Shown here: positions 30,721 through 42,550 of the stretch, in pieces | Layout: each line of letters opens with the position of its first letter | How positions within the stretch are numbered: position 1 is the first letter of the stretch | DNA from: Saururus chinensis | Lineage: Eukaryota; Streptophyta; Magnoliopsida; Piperales; Saururaceae | Direction of reading: 5' to 3' | Assembly (NCBI GenBank): GCA_035235625.1 | Contig: CP141145.1 | Span: 62,001 to 126,000, forward strand | Length of the DNA: 64,000 nucleotides | The notes under the pieces: model-generated | Told to the model about the DNA's origin: nothing | Seen by the model: only the letters and a program-made list of their open reading frames with translations | Databases searched by the model: none | Program-made: the position numbers and the translations under genes

Positions 30721-33700
30721 CAGTGTATCAAACGTCTGGGCTTAATACAACACACAGACTAAGTCAAAGTATACATCACTCTCAATAGAGCATCAGACGT
30801 TTGGTGTACTATATAGCATACAAACAACATCCCGCATGAATTACCACCATGGCAAGACACAAGAAATGATCAGTCGATTCATTATCGGCTAGCTCAAACA
30901 CGAAACTTAATCCGTCGAACCCTTAGATCTCAAACTCACAACGCTATTATTACTTTTCTCATAATTAAAGTTTGAATTAAGTATATTATGTGATACATTA
31001 TTCCAAACTGACTCACAGTCCTTGACTGATTAAACCGAAGTTGAGCCCGATCAAAACCCTAGTTCGTTGGGGCAACAGACTTCACTTACCCGTCCAAGTC
31101 ACAACATGGCTCAACATACATAGATCCTTACGTAATCATACATCCTCTGTCATCCACATTACGATCAGACATCTTACATCATCAAACTGAGCTCCTCAAA
31201 GCAGATCCTCGTTACCTCCTTACTTACACCTCACTGATTATGCTTACTTTCACTTTATAATTTGTATGTTATGCTTGTACAATTATGCACACTCTTACCA
31301 TCTAACAAACCCACATAAGGCTTCAAGCCTAAGTTCTCTTACTTACAGAAACCAACCCCTGACTTTGCTCCACACCAAACCGATCCAATCTGCTCCATTC
31401 TTCTTCTGTCATACTTATGTTTGTCGTCTTCTATCACACGCTTACCCATCCACCTCAGACTCCATACCAAAAACCTTACCACTTCTTACCGTCCATCGCC
31501 CATACCTCTGCCCTTACACAGTCCACGCACATAACTAACTCACGATCACTAGGCATCCCTAGCAAGTCCATAAAACATATACATAGCATACTTACAGATT
31601 TGCTAGCCATCGCTAGCCCATACATATTCAACATCCATAGAACGTGCATACAACTCATACATATTAATCATACTTAGCACACGTATTACACATACATCAA
31701 TCGTACTTACAGCTTATATGCATGTCATATGTATCTAAACACACCATATAATCATGCTTATATGCACATCATGCAATTCCTAGCATGCTACTACTCATTA
31801 AAGCATGCTATCATGAAATTACAAGTTCAAGCTCCCCTACCTCATAATTATGACGTTTGATGGCGAGCACACGACGGTGGTGGCGTCGGTGGCGGAGTTG
31901 GCAGTCAAAACCATTGCCCAGCTGAGAGAGTTGTTGTCCCGAGGGTTTAGGAAATGCCAGAACTACACACGACCAAAAGGGATGTCAAAGTCAACATGAT
32001 AAAATTCGTGATCCATGGCAGCACACTAGGGACGGCCGGGAGAAAGATTGTGCCAAGTGGTAGGTGCGACCAAAAGACAGGGTGTACTCACTAAAATTCG
32101 ACCGGTGGTTGAACCATACTCAACCGGTTACAAGACATAGAAATCGGCCATGGAAAGCACCCAACAACGTCGATTTTGTGTTTACAAGGGCCCACATAAG
32201 GGCAGAGGGTGTGGGGCGACACTAAAGGACGGAGGAGAGGTGAAGGAGGACTCCGATGTCAACTCCAGACAATGGCGGAGCCATCTGATGGTCGGGCGGC
32301 GCCAAAGCGGCACCAAAACCCTAACCTGCACGCGCGACTACTTGCACATGCGGCCAAAGGGAGGGGAGAGAGGGCTAGATGGTGTCAGCCCAAAACTCGA
32401 AGGGCGGTAGGGCCATGCCCAAGGGTAGTGACCAACAAAGACGACCTTTGCCGTTGCTGTGTTGAAGTAGGCCGACTAGAGGCCAATCGACATTCGGCAA
32501 GGGTAATAAGGTAAAAGGGCGACACATGGCGCTCTCTATAGAGCGGTCAAACACATAATTAGTAGAAGGGAGCCTGGCCCATGCTGAAAGAAGAGGAGCG
32601 TTGCCGCACTAGGGCAGCTAGCCATCTCTAGGCTGAGACCCGCCACACCAAGGTGGTCCAAAGGGTGTTCGACATCCAACGATGCTCGATGGCTCAAATG
32701 GGTAGAAACCCTGGGGCACGAAGGAGCAGGGGTTTCTAGAGGCTCTGGCCGACTCCATCGTGGCCCTAGCGGCCAGGAGGAGCTATCTCTGGCCAGAGGT
32801 GACGGCCAAAGTCAACGGCAACACGTCGGAAAATTGCACAGTGAGGAGCAAAGGCTCGGTTTTTTGTGGACAAGCACATCAACCGGCAGCGATAGATCTC
32901 GTTCTAGCGGAACGGATGGGACGAAGGCTAAACCGGGCTGGGTGGAAACATCCACCGTTGTTGCCAGGCTAGAGAAAAGCCGAACAAAGGTGTGGTGGGT
33001 CAAGTCCGGCATCCGACGTCTAGCTGACGGTGGAAGCTAGTGAACTCATACACAGCAAAAATAGGGAGATGAGGGAGAGGCGGACCGGAATAGTGCTAGG
33101 GTTGGTGCACCTGAGCTGGGACAGTGGCTCAGCCGTCGTCAAGCCGGGGCGGAGCCAAACAGAGGTCTATCGTTCGTGGCTCGCAACTGCTGGCCTCCGT
33201 TCCACCAAAACCAAGCATCGGCTGAACAGTGGAGGCGGAGGCATATGGCCAGAGGAGAAATACACAGGGAAGAGGTGGAGGTGGAGCCGACTGGTTGGGG
33301 GCTGTCCCTGGCCTTCGCCAGGCTAGGGCGGAATCCATGGTGGCCGGCTGGCCACTACCGGCCATCACCGGTGGCTACAAGGCCAAGAACGGAGGGGCGC
33401 AATTTGTTCGGCAAAAAATAGAGCAGAGGTAGAAATGAGGACGGGGTGGCGGAGCGGAGGCCCTTGGGCCAGGAGGGGTGGCCTCTCGCCGTCGCCGGCC
33501 TAGGGCGGAACCGTGGCCGGCCGGCCGGCCCTTGGCGGCCCACGACGGCGGCGGTACACAAAACACAGTGAGAGAGGGAGAGAGAGCTCACCGGGGAAAT
33601 CCAAGTGGGGGAGCCGGCGGGACTGAGGCCCTGCTGTAGCCGGCCTCTGGCCGAACAGAGGCCGGACGGAGCCCACCGGCCACCGCCGGTGCTGCCACAA

Positions 33701-34155
33701 CACCAATTAGAGAGAGAGCAGAGAGATTGGCAGAAACAGGGGAGGAGCACGAGGCGGCTAATTGGGCTGGGGCGGCGTCGGGGAGGCGGCTTGGCCGTCG
33801 CCTGGCCGTCATCAGGCTGAGGTCGGCCGGTGGCCTGTTGGCGGCGCTCCTCCGGCTCAGCCAGAACGAAGGGGGGAGGGGTCATCCAGACGCTTCTGGA
33901 TCGGGCTCAGCTGAGCCCGATCCTGAGCCTTTTTCGTTTTTTTATCTCACCTACTCTCTTAACCTGACTCTCGTTCTTTCTCTTTTTCGCGCCGCAAACA
34001 TGCGTTAAGGCCTGGGGCCTACAATGAACCCCACACCCGATTACGGGTACAAATATCGTAACCAAATACGCCGAAGCGTCATATTTTTCTATTGAAAATA
34101 ATCAGAAAATTATAGAAAAAGTATAAGAAATCGTAGGAAAATTTGGGGCATTATA

Positions 34156-36565
34156 GGAAGATAGATAGAGAGAGAGAGAGCAAATGCACTCGAGAGAGAG
34201 ATGGTGGGAGTGAGTGAGCGCACTCGAGAGAGATAACGAGAGAGAGAGCATGCGCGATCAAGAGAGGGAGAGAGCATGCACGCTTGAGAGAGAGAGAAAG
34301 GGGGAGAGACAGAAACAGAAAGAGAGAGTGTGAGAGAGAGCAAGCGCTCTCAAGAGAGGGTGGGAGGGAGAAAGAGAGTGAGTGAGAGAGAGAGAGAGCA
34401 AGGACACTCAAGAGAGTGAGCACATGCGCTCAAGAGAGCACGCGTGCTCGAGATTGAGAGAGGGAGACTAAGGGAGGAAGGGAGAGGGAGACAGAGAGAG
34501 ATAGAGAGAGAGTAAAAGCGAGCAGCACGCTTGAGAGAGGTAGTGGGTGGGAGAGAGAGCACGAAAGAGAGAGAGAGAGTAAGCGCACTCGAGAGAGATG
34601 GTGGGAGTGAGCGAGTGCACTCGAGAGAGATAACGAGAGAGTGAGCACGCACGCTCAAGAAAAGAAGAGAGCACGCGCGCTCGAGAGAGAGGGAGAGGGG
34701 GAGAGACAGAGACAGAAAGAGACGGATAGAGATAGAGAGAGGTAGAGAGAGTGAGAGAGAGAGCAAGAGAAAGCACGCTGAAGAGAGAGAGGGTGGGAAT
34801 GAGAGAGAGAGGGAGAGTGAGAGAGGGTGGGAGTGAGCGAGCGCACTCAAGAGAGAGCACGTGTGCTCAAGAGAGGGAAAGAGCACGCACACTCGAGAGA
34901 AAGGGAGAAAGAGAGAGAGAGCAAGCGCGCTCAAGAGAGAGAGGGTGGGAGAGAGAGAGACAGGACGCTTGAGAGAGGGAGAGGTGGGAGAGAGAGAGTG
35001 TGAGAGTGAGAGTGAGAGAGGGAGCAAACACGCTCAAGAGAGAGGGTGGGAGAGAGAGAAAGAGCACGTGCATGAGAGAGAGAGAGAGGTGTGGGAGAGA
35101 GCGAATGCGCTCGAGAGAGAACGAGAGAGAGAGCATGCATGCTCGAGAAAAAGAGAGATAAAGAGAGCACGAGCGCACAAGAGAGTGAGAGGGAGCAAGT
35201 GCACTCAAGAGAGAGGGTCGGAGAGAGAGAGAAAGAGTTGCACGCTTAAGAGGGAGAACATGAGAGAGCATGCACATTCAAGAGAGAGATAGCACGAGCG
35301 CTCGGCCGAGAGAGAGCACGCTCACTCCACGAGAGAGTGGGAACGTGCGCTTGAGCGAGAGAGGGTAGTTGTGCTTGAGCAAGAAAGAGCGCACACACTA
35401 GAGAGAGAGAGCATGTGTGCTCGAGTGAGAGAGCATGCACGCTAGAAAGAGAGAAAGAGCATGCACACTAATGAGAAAGCACACACGCTTGAGGGAGAGG
35501 AGGTCGTGGAGCTAGCGAGAAAGGCGGGGGTGAGAGAGAGCAAGTGTAGACTCTTTCTCGCACGTTCCCGTCCCCCTCACTCTATTGAGCATGCCAACAT
35601 TGAGAGAGCAAGAGCACACACGCTTGAGAAAGAGAGAGCATGAGAGAGAGAGAGAGAGAGAGGGTGGGAGTGAGCGAGCGCTCAAGATAGAAATCACAAG
35701 CATGCACACTTGATTGAGAGTACGTGCGCTAGAGAGAGAGAGAGCACATGCACTTGACAGAGAGAGCATGCACGCTCGATAGAGAGAGAGCATGCGTGCT
35801 CAACAGAGAGAGATAGAGAGAGTGCATGCTCGCTTGTGAGAGAGATAGCACAAGCGCTCAAAGAGAGAGAGCACGTATGTTTGAGACTGAGACCAGGTGC
35901 ACTCGATAAAGATAGAGCATGCGTGCTCGAGAGAGAGCACGCACACTCAAGAGAGAGTACGCACACTCGAAAGAGGGAAAGAGCATGTGCGCTAATGCGA
36001 GAGAGCATGCACTCTCAAGGGAAAGAGGAGGGCATGGAGCTAGCAAGAAACACAGGGGTGAGAGAGAAAGTGTACACTCTTTCTCGCTCGCTCTCTTCCC
36101 TTCTCTCTCTATCGAGCGCACGTGAGAGAGAGCAATAGCACGCATGCTTGAGAGAGAGCACGAGAGAGAGAGAAAGAGAGAGGGTGGGAGAGAGCGAGCA
36201 CTCAAGACAAAACAAGAGAGAGAGCGTGCGCTCTTGAGATAGAGAGCACGCACACTCAAGAGAGAGAGAGCATGCACACTCGAGAGAGAGTATGCGTGCT
36301 TTAGAGAGAGAGCACGTGCGCTCGAGCAATAGAGAGTAATAGGGAGAAAGAGAGCATGTGTGCTCTATAGAGAGAGAGCATGTACGCTCGATAGAGAGAG
36401 CACACGCGCTCGAGATAGAGAGAGCACACGCTCTTGAAAAAGAGAGCACGCGCTCATGCTCGTAAGAGGGGGGCGTGGAGCGAGTGAGAAAGAGGTGTGA
36501 GAAAGAGCACATGTGGTCTCTTTCTTGCTCGCTTCCCTGCCCCCCCTCTCTCTCTCGCACATGCT
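34156..36565. repeat. Array D, main part (GA-rich with GC cores)
   Basis: GA tracts with GAGCACGCGCGCTCGAG-like cores as in arrays A and C, plus a longer GAGAGAGGGTGGGAGAGAGAG spacer not common there and longer pure GA runs. Only one or two full hairpin modules are visible (about 35505-35600, 36030-36130, 36465-36560). No strand flip like that of arrays A and C is seen. It belongs to the same repeat family but a different subfamily. Open frames up to 225 codons on the minus strand are repeat by-products. Confidence 0.85.
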
Positions 36566-37100
36566 CTTCCTCTCACATGTGGCTATCAAATTATGGCCGT
36601 GTGTTAAAAGCTACAACACTGGCATGGTAAAAAGCATGCAAGTCTACCAATGTTGAACTTAAGGATTGCAGGTCTGCTCTCTAATTCTCCTATTTGATCT
36701 TGTTGTCATAAGCATTATGGTAAACAAGAGCTTTATAAAAGTCTTGAATTATGTGGAGACGTGTGTGCTAGGCTAGTTTTTTTTTCTCGAGGTGAAAACT
36801 AATTGCTACTTCTCCAGTTTGGGGCTCATTTACCTGGCTAAATGTATTGTTCAATATGAGAAAGGGAGTAGTAACGAGCTAGTGAAGCTTCACCGATAGT
36901 TAGATGGTGAAACTTCACCAATTGTCATTAAGATAAGTAGAGCATATTATAGCATATGTACCAAAATATAGTATGTGTGCACGTTGCATGTTAACGTGTG
37001 AGCCACTAATCTTTTTGATAGAAAAAACTTCTTTGTTAAATGTTTTTTTACCTGTTAAATGGATTTTTTAACTTCTATGGATAACCATGGGATTTGGATT
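36566..37100. other. Unassigned unique DNA after array D
   Basis: Mixed-composition sequence with a TTGCAG acceptor-like site near 36671 and a local duplication of GTGAAGCTTCACC-type words (36882-36920). GTGAAGCTTCAC is itself a palindrome and recurs in the tandem units at 37698-38392. No domain recognised. Confidence 0.4.
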
Positions 37101-37103
37101 TTT

Positions 37104-37505
37104 TTCAGCTTGCACTTAAAACTCCTTCGAGGAGAAGGGGGGTCTTTGCTGTTGACAGTGGGCTCACTGTTTCCTAGCTAGTTGCCTACACTCTTGTAGT
37201 CTTATTGGATAGTTTATAAAAATTGGAAGCTTGGTTGCAAACTTTCTCTTCTTTTGTTCTTATGTAAACATTGTCACTAAAACTAATATCTGATAATTGG
37301 TTTTATTTATTTTAATTTTTTTAACCTTCCATTAATGAATGTGGGATTTGTTTTTTGCAGTTAGTAGTCTTTGGAGGAGAAGAGGGTCATTGCGCTGCCG
37401 ATGGGTGCCCTGTTTTCTAGGTAACTCTCTACACTTGTAGTTTTGTAGCATAGTTTATGAAAATTGAAAACTTGTTTGCATATTGTATCTTGTTTTGTTC
37501 CTGGT
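37104..37505. repeat. Tandem duplication of about 255 bp
   Basis: Two diverged units: 37104-37262 (TTTTTTCAG, CTTCGAGGAGAAGGGGGGTC, CACTGTTTCCTAG) and about 37356-37505 (TTTTTTGCAG, TTTGGAGGAGAAGAGGGTC, CCTGTTTTCTAG), each followed by CTACACT.TTGTAGT..ATAGTTTAT. Each unit looks like an acceptor plus short exon ending in a stop. No product recognised. Confidence 0.6.
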
Positions 37506-37697
37506 TGTATGTGAATTGTATTAGGGATCTGGTTGGAATATTAGGAACAAGAATTGTGATGTTCTCTTTTCAAAGATAAAAAATGTAAACTGTGAAGTGG
37601 TTAAAATCTTCTTGTTCCTCCAAATTTCATGTTTGGCCTACTTGTGAAGAGGTTTAGGACAGTGTTACTTGTGTAAATTCATAATAGTGCCCATTAT

Positions 37698-38392
37698 AGC
37701 ACAAAGACTATTTGTCTATAAAATTAGTATTTTTAAAAACTTATAAAATTGATTTTTCCTTGAATTATTTCAAGTTGATAATCAAGAGTCATGACTAATC
37801 ATATTGTTCTACCTAGATGGCTATTTCCAATTGTCTCGTTCTTGAGCGAGGTACTGGTCTTGGGTTGGTAAAGCTTCATGTGATTCCCATGAAGGAATAG
37901 AAAGTTGTATCAACTCTTAATTTATGCACATGACTATTTGTCCGTAAAATTAGTATTTTTAAAAACTTATAAAATTAGTTTATTCTTGAATTATTTCAAG
38001 TTGATAATCAAGAGTCAGGATTGAACATACTGTTCTACCTGGATTACTATTCCCAATAGTCTCATTCCCGAGCGACGTATCGGTCTTGAGCTGGTGAAGC
38101 TTCACATGATTCCCCTAAGGAATAGAGCTTTATGCTATCAACTCTTCATTCTGGCACAAGACCATTTTTCTATAAAATTGGTATTTTCCAAAACTTATAA
38201 AATTGGTTTATTCTTGAATTATTTCAAGTTGATAATCTAGTGTCAGGACTGAACATATTGTTCTACCTGGATGACTATTCCCAGTACTCTCGTTCTTCAG
38301 CGAGGTATCAATCTTGAGCTGGTGAAGCTTCACACGATTGCTTTGAAGGAATAAAGCTTTATGCTATATCAACTCTTAATTCAAACACAAGA
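37698..38392. repeat. Tandem repeat of about 228 bp, three units
   Basis: Units begin at about 37704, 37931 and 38159 with GAC.ATTTGTCTATAAAATTAG and share TTATTTCAAGTTGATAATC, TTGTTCTACCTGGAT, CTCGTTCTTGAGCGAGG and GGTGAAGCTTCACATGATT. Divergence between units is roughly 10% by eye. Each unit carries two small palindromes (CTCGTTCTTGAGCGAG, GTGAAGCTTCAC). No coding frame. Confidence 0.75.
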
Positions 38393-38869
38393 ACTTAAAA
38401 ATCAGTTACATACTATCAATGTTTGATATATCATTTGAACCCGGTTTCAGCCATATAATTGAAAAATCAGTTATCTTAAATAGAAAGATAAATTTCTTTG
38501 CTTCAATCAAGACATATTAAATATTTGCCATTTGCTTTAAGAGCTTATCAATTACGGTTAAATGAATTGTGTAGACAAAAGGCAAACATAAGAAGACAAC
38601 TTAATCTGTTATCTTCAGCTTATGTTACTAATATAGTCTTCCTACATCTCCATAGCAATCCTATCACGAAACTCTTTACCAAGACGTCATTGTTCAAAAG
38701 TTTATCCTTGAGATTGTTTGTGTTCATTTCTTAGTTGTTCTTTCCTTCTTTCTTCATTTCCATGTCTATCTTATAGGCATATAGAAGGACCATGTAGTTG
38801 TATCTTATTCACTGAATACGTCGTATTATGTTTGGTATTTCTTCTAAAGTTTGTTTATTCTTTTTGTAG

Positions 38870-41075
38870 ATAGTACGCCTATTGACTATGTAAATATCGT
38901 TGAAATAAATGTTTTGATTGAAGAGAAAAAAAAACTTTAGCAAGAATTGGAAAGTAGTATAACAAAAATATTAATACTTGAGGAAGAAAAGGAAAAGCTT
39001 GCTTATGAGAAGAAGAAAAGTGAAGAAGCAAGAAAAGAAATTGAAGTTGAAATTGAAAGAAATCTTGAAAAAAATGGGGATGAATTGAAAAATAATTATC
39101 AATATAGCAATTTAGCTAAAGTTGCTTTTCTTGAGGAGGACAATGAAAAATTGGCTTATGGGAAGGAAAAATTGGTTGCTGAGAAACAACAAACAGAAGA
39201 AGTGAAAGAAAAAATTGAAATTGAACTATATAATTTGAGAATGAAGATAAAGAAGATGGAAGAAAGAGCAACAAAGCATGGAGGTCCGTTTCAAGATGTA
39301 TTCAAACAAATAGTATTGGAAAAAGAAGAAAATGAACTTCTTTAGATACAATTGGCAATGAAGATAGAAGAAAACAGGAAGTATCAAGAACAAATAGAAA
39401 TACTACAAGCTTCTATAGATGTTGTTGCCTTTACAAAAATATTTGAGGAGCAACAGTAAGGAAGAAAGAGGAAAATTCAACAAAAAAACCCTTCTTCTAG
39501 ACCTCAACCAGCTGAACCACATATGACACCGAGCTTAATGTTTGATGGGGTAAAGAATAGGACGTGGAGGTCAAACAAAGAATCAAAAGAAGATACAGTC
39601 CATGTTTACCCCAAGATTAGTAAAAGGAGAAAAATGGATGAAGATCAACAAGCAGAACAAAATAAGAAGGGATTTAAAGGAAAGATATGGAAGTATGTAA
39701 AATTGGATGAGAAAATTAAGATTGATGAAATAAATAAAATTGGAGACTACCGTGAGTAAATCAATACTGCACTTAGTTTTTTAAGATAAGTGATTATAAA
39801 TTTAATTGTGTTACTATTTCTTTTTCATTTAATTGTAGATCATTCATTTAAAACTTTGATAAAGATGGAGTAAGTGTCACTTTAGGTGACATCGACCAAA
39901 TAGCTGATGACCAAGAGATTGGTAGTAATGTAAGTTAAAAATTGGTTTCACTTATTTATTTTAAAAATAAAATCTGACTAATTGAAAATTTGAAAAATAA
40001 ATGACAGATCATTGATTAATTTTCTAAAATATTAAGGAGAAAAAAAGAAAATGAAGAGTCAATTGACGAATATGTCTTCTATAGCTCATTGTGTTTTGTG
40101 AGTAGTTATTTGTTTATTTTATTTTTTTGCTTATAAATTTAGGTATGCATGTTTACTATTGTAATGCCTAACACTTTCGATCAAGTAAACTAAGCCCTTT
40201 TTCTATTCCTAACAATATCCTTATAAAAGGTGCATAGGATTGAGTTGAATAATCATGTTGTTCAAACATTTTTCTGTAAATTAATGTAGATTCATTCTAC
40301 TCTCGAGCAGCATGAACATGCTCTTCTACAAATTCATGGAAATAGTTGATAATACTTTGTGGCTATATATAATTATTTCTATTATTTTTTTAAATCTTCA
40401 ACTTATTAACTACTATTTCATCAAATTGATATATGACTTCATTTTAAATAAACAACAAGAATTACAAGAGCTCTTTTTATTTAAGCAATATAAAGTCAAC
40501 CAGCTTGCTTGGTATCATATGTTTCCAATCCACTCAAATATACTTCAAAAGGATGGTTCGTCCATGGGTCACTGGCATTTGCTTGCTTATGATACCCATA
40601 TAGGCCAATGGAAACATTACAACTCTATGCGGCCATAATATTGAATATATGACACCTTTAAAGCAGATGTGTTGACTTTTGTAAGTATTATTCATGTTAA
40701 TGTTAAACAAACCTAGCATTGTTTATCTTCTTGTAAAATAAAAATGATTATATTGTTACAGATGGATCACATAAAATCATATAAGCTTAAAGCATTGAAA
40801 GGCCAATTCTCATCCCAAGACTGCAATCAACTTTTAAAGAAGTGAAAAATATTCCAGAACAATACCCAAATTTGTAAGTTTTAAAAAATTTCTCATTACA
40901 AAAGAAAATTTTGGTAAATTTATAAAGTAGCATGTCAATGTCTATTTGGTACCAAATACTAGATTTTTTTAGGTCGGATCATCCAATGTGTTCAATATCT
41001 CTACAGGATTATTATTTTCTTATGTTTCTTGTCTATTCTACTGACACTAGAAAAATCATACTCAACCAAAACTGC
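38870..41075 (+). pseudogene. Coiled-coil / Ulp1-type (C48) protease pseudogene
   Basis: One long exon (about 38870-39749, ending TACC|GTGAGT) stays in a single frame except for three stops (38938, 39343, 39457). It encodes a Lys/Glu-rich coiled coil followed by a basic KISKRRKMDEDQQ region. Later exons, each near splice signals, give FDKDGVSVTLGDIDQIADDQ (about 39860-39930), IID then a stop and FSKILRRKKENEE (about 40008-40098), MFPIHSN..GHWHLLAYDT and GQWKHYNSMRP (about 40450-40636) and KEVKNIPEQYPNL (about 40836-40874). This is the order of a Ulp1 SUMO-protease catalytic domain, with the catalytic His (GHWHLL) visible. The Cys region is degraded (SDHPMCSISLQ near 40976). Such genes occur in plant Mutator-like and CACTA elements as well as host loci. 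Dead copy. Confidence 0.7.
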
Positions 41076-41454
41076 AACACTAGAAGCTAGCTATTGTCTC
41101 CTCTAAGAGAAAGCAATCTTCAATCGTTCGCTCTTATTTCCATTTGAATTTCAAGTAAAGTGTATGTGTAAGATTTAAAAAAAAATTGTATTTATTTTCT
41201 TATGGCCTCATCTTTGTAGATTCATGATACTTTTCCTTTATCTCTAAAAAGCTTGAAGTCTTTAGGAAATGAGATTATTAATGATTAGCATTTCTTCACC
41301 TGAGACTATTTGGAAGCAGTAAGTTTGGATGCTACATATCTAAATAAGTCATTTAGCATTTCTCATGAAGTATTTGTATGATGATGGATGAAATTATATA
41401 TATATTTTGCAGGAACTGACTTTCCTGAAGGTAACCTGCATAACATTGGATTGT

Positions 41455-41578
41455 ATCTATTGTGCCTTGGCTTCAGCTGTTCTATGCCTTTTCTTTTTGT
41501 AGGTATTAAGATTTCTCCCAGCTGTATCTTTTGTGCCTTGGCTTCATCTGTTCTATGCATTTTCTTTTTGTAGGTGTT
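41455..41578. repeat. 71-bp tandem duplication with intron-end sequence
   Basis: TTGTGCCTTGGCTTCAGCTG..CTTTTCTTTTTGTAGGT (41458-41504) is repeated as 41529-41575 with two or three changes. Each unit ends in a CTTTTTGTAG|GT acceptor, the second of which is used as the acceptor of the XS-domain exon, so the intron end has been duplicated. Confidence 0.7.
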
Positions 41579-42030
41579 AGTCATTGGGGTTGAGGATTGT
41601 CCCCAACCTAAGCTTGATCGAATTCCTCCTAGCAATGTGATGTTGATGAATAAAGAGAATTTTGTATGGCCTTGGCTGGGAATCATTGTAAATCTTCCTA
41701 TTGAAGTAAAAAAGGGTACTAACATTGGGGAGAGTAATTCGAAGCCGAAATAGAAGTATTCTCAGTTCAACCCGTGAATGTTCATGCTTTGTAGATTCAT
41801 TGTGGCCATACTAGAAATGCCCTAGTGGATTTTAAGAGGGAATGGTCTAGGCTTGAAGATGTTATGAATTTTGAAAGATGTTTTGAGGCATATAATCATG
41901 GAAGAAAGTAGTGGTTGGAAGGAAGCATCAGTCAACTTGCATCTATGGATGGGTTGCAAACATGGGGACTTGAAAAGCGTTTTTGAGCTTCAACAAGAAC
42001 GAACATGGGGAGTTGAACATTTTTCCCTTT
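41574..42030 (+). pseudogene. XS-domain protein fragment (SGS3/IDN2/FDM-like)
   Basis: After a TTTTTGTAG acceptor the frame reads VLVIGVEDCPQPKLDRIPPS and then ENFVWPWLGIIVNLP..GTNIGES, the start of an XS domain, the RNA-binding fold of plant SGS3, IDN2 and FDM proteins in RNA-directed DNA methylation. After a stop and shift it continues HTRNALVDFKREWSRLEDVM, NFERCFEAYNHGRK, a stop, and finally GDLKSVFELQ in another frame. Order and spacing (FVWPW, GES, ALVDF..W, FE..F/YE..HGKK, GDLK) match the family as I know it. Three or more breaks make it non-functional. The N-terminal zinc finger and the XH domain are absent. Confidence 0.7.
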
Positions 42031-42305
42031 TTTTATCCTTATGCACTATGAAGTATGCAAAATTTTATTCTCTTCATTAGAGCTTCTAAGAAGCACTAAC
42101 TGTATATATAGATTTTGTTCTGTAACAATTTCATGACTTTTGCAAATTCCGTTGTCATTGAAGCTGAAACAACTTGGAGAGGAGTTGTATTGGGCTCTCA
42201 ATGTCTTTTTTTGCTATTTATGTTTCTATATTACTTTAGATGAAGATGAATACCTTAAAAGAGAATGATTAATGGGACAACATGATAGTGTTGTAAAAGA
42301 AAAAA

Positions 42306-42550
42306 ACAAAAAAAACTCATATAAGGACAAAAATTTTAAACTCTAATTGAATTTTATTGTCTAAATTATCATAAAAGTATAAGGCATTAACCACATTAAC
42401 TGTTATAGGATTTCTAAAATTTAATAACGTATTTTCATGAGACAGTATGATAGTGCTGTGGCAAAAAAAAGTAAAAAAAACTCGTACAAGCACAAAAATT
42501 TTAAACTCTAATTGAACTCTATTGTCTAAATTATCATAAAAGTGTAAGGC
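42306..42550. repeat. Tandem duplication of about 167 bp, adjacent to the LTR start
   Basis: AAAATTTTAAACTCTAATTG..TCTAAATTATCATAAAAGT.TAAGGC occurs at 42329-42385 and again at 42497-42550 with few changes; GACA.TATGATAGTG.TGT words precede both. The second copy ends exactly where the next element starts (TGTCACACCC at 42551). Confidence 0.7.

Larger units (their letters stand above)
29306..34155. mobile_element. LTR-like element (probable solo LTR), 4.85 kb
   Basis: The block starts TGTAATGCCTGAG and ends GGGGCATTATA, inverted-complementary ends of LTR type (final CA mutated to TA), and both flanks are GA-rich array. The flanking pentamers GGGAC and GGAAG match at three of five positions, so the target duplication is weak. 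Its first 1 kb is homologous to 42551-42935 plus 49036-49443 (shared CTCAGGC..GAGTAC, GAGATCGTGACAC-type and TGAGTATTTTCATACTCAGT words). No gag or pol is seen. From about 31850 to 34000 it is strikingly GC-rich (GGCCGGCCGGCCGGCC near 33517); open frames there are long because of the base composition and resemble no domain I know. Confidence 0.6.

Noticed and set aside
33355..33885. 176-codon minus-strand frame in the GC-rich block
   Set aside because: GC-rich DNA lacks stops by composition; several overlapping frames on both strands are equally open and none shows a motif.
34110..36589. Open frames of 100-225 codons in array D
   Set aside because: Low-complexity Leu/Ser-rich translations of GA/CT repeats, present in several frames.
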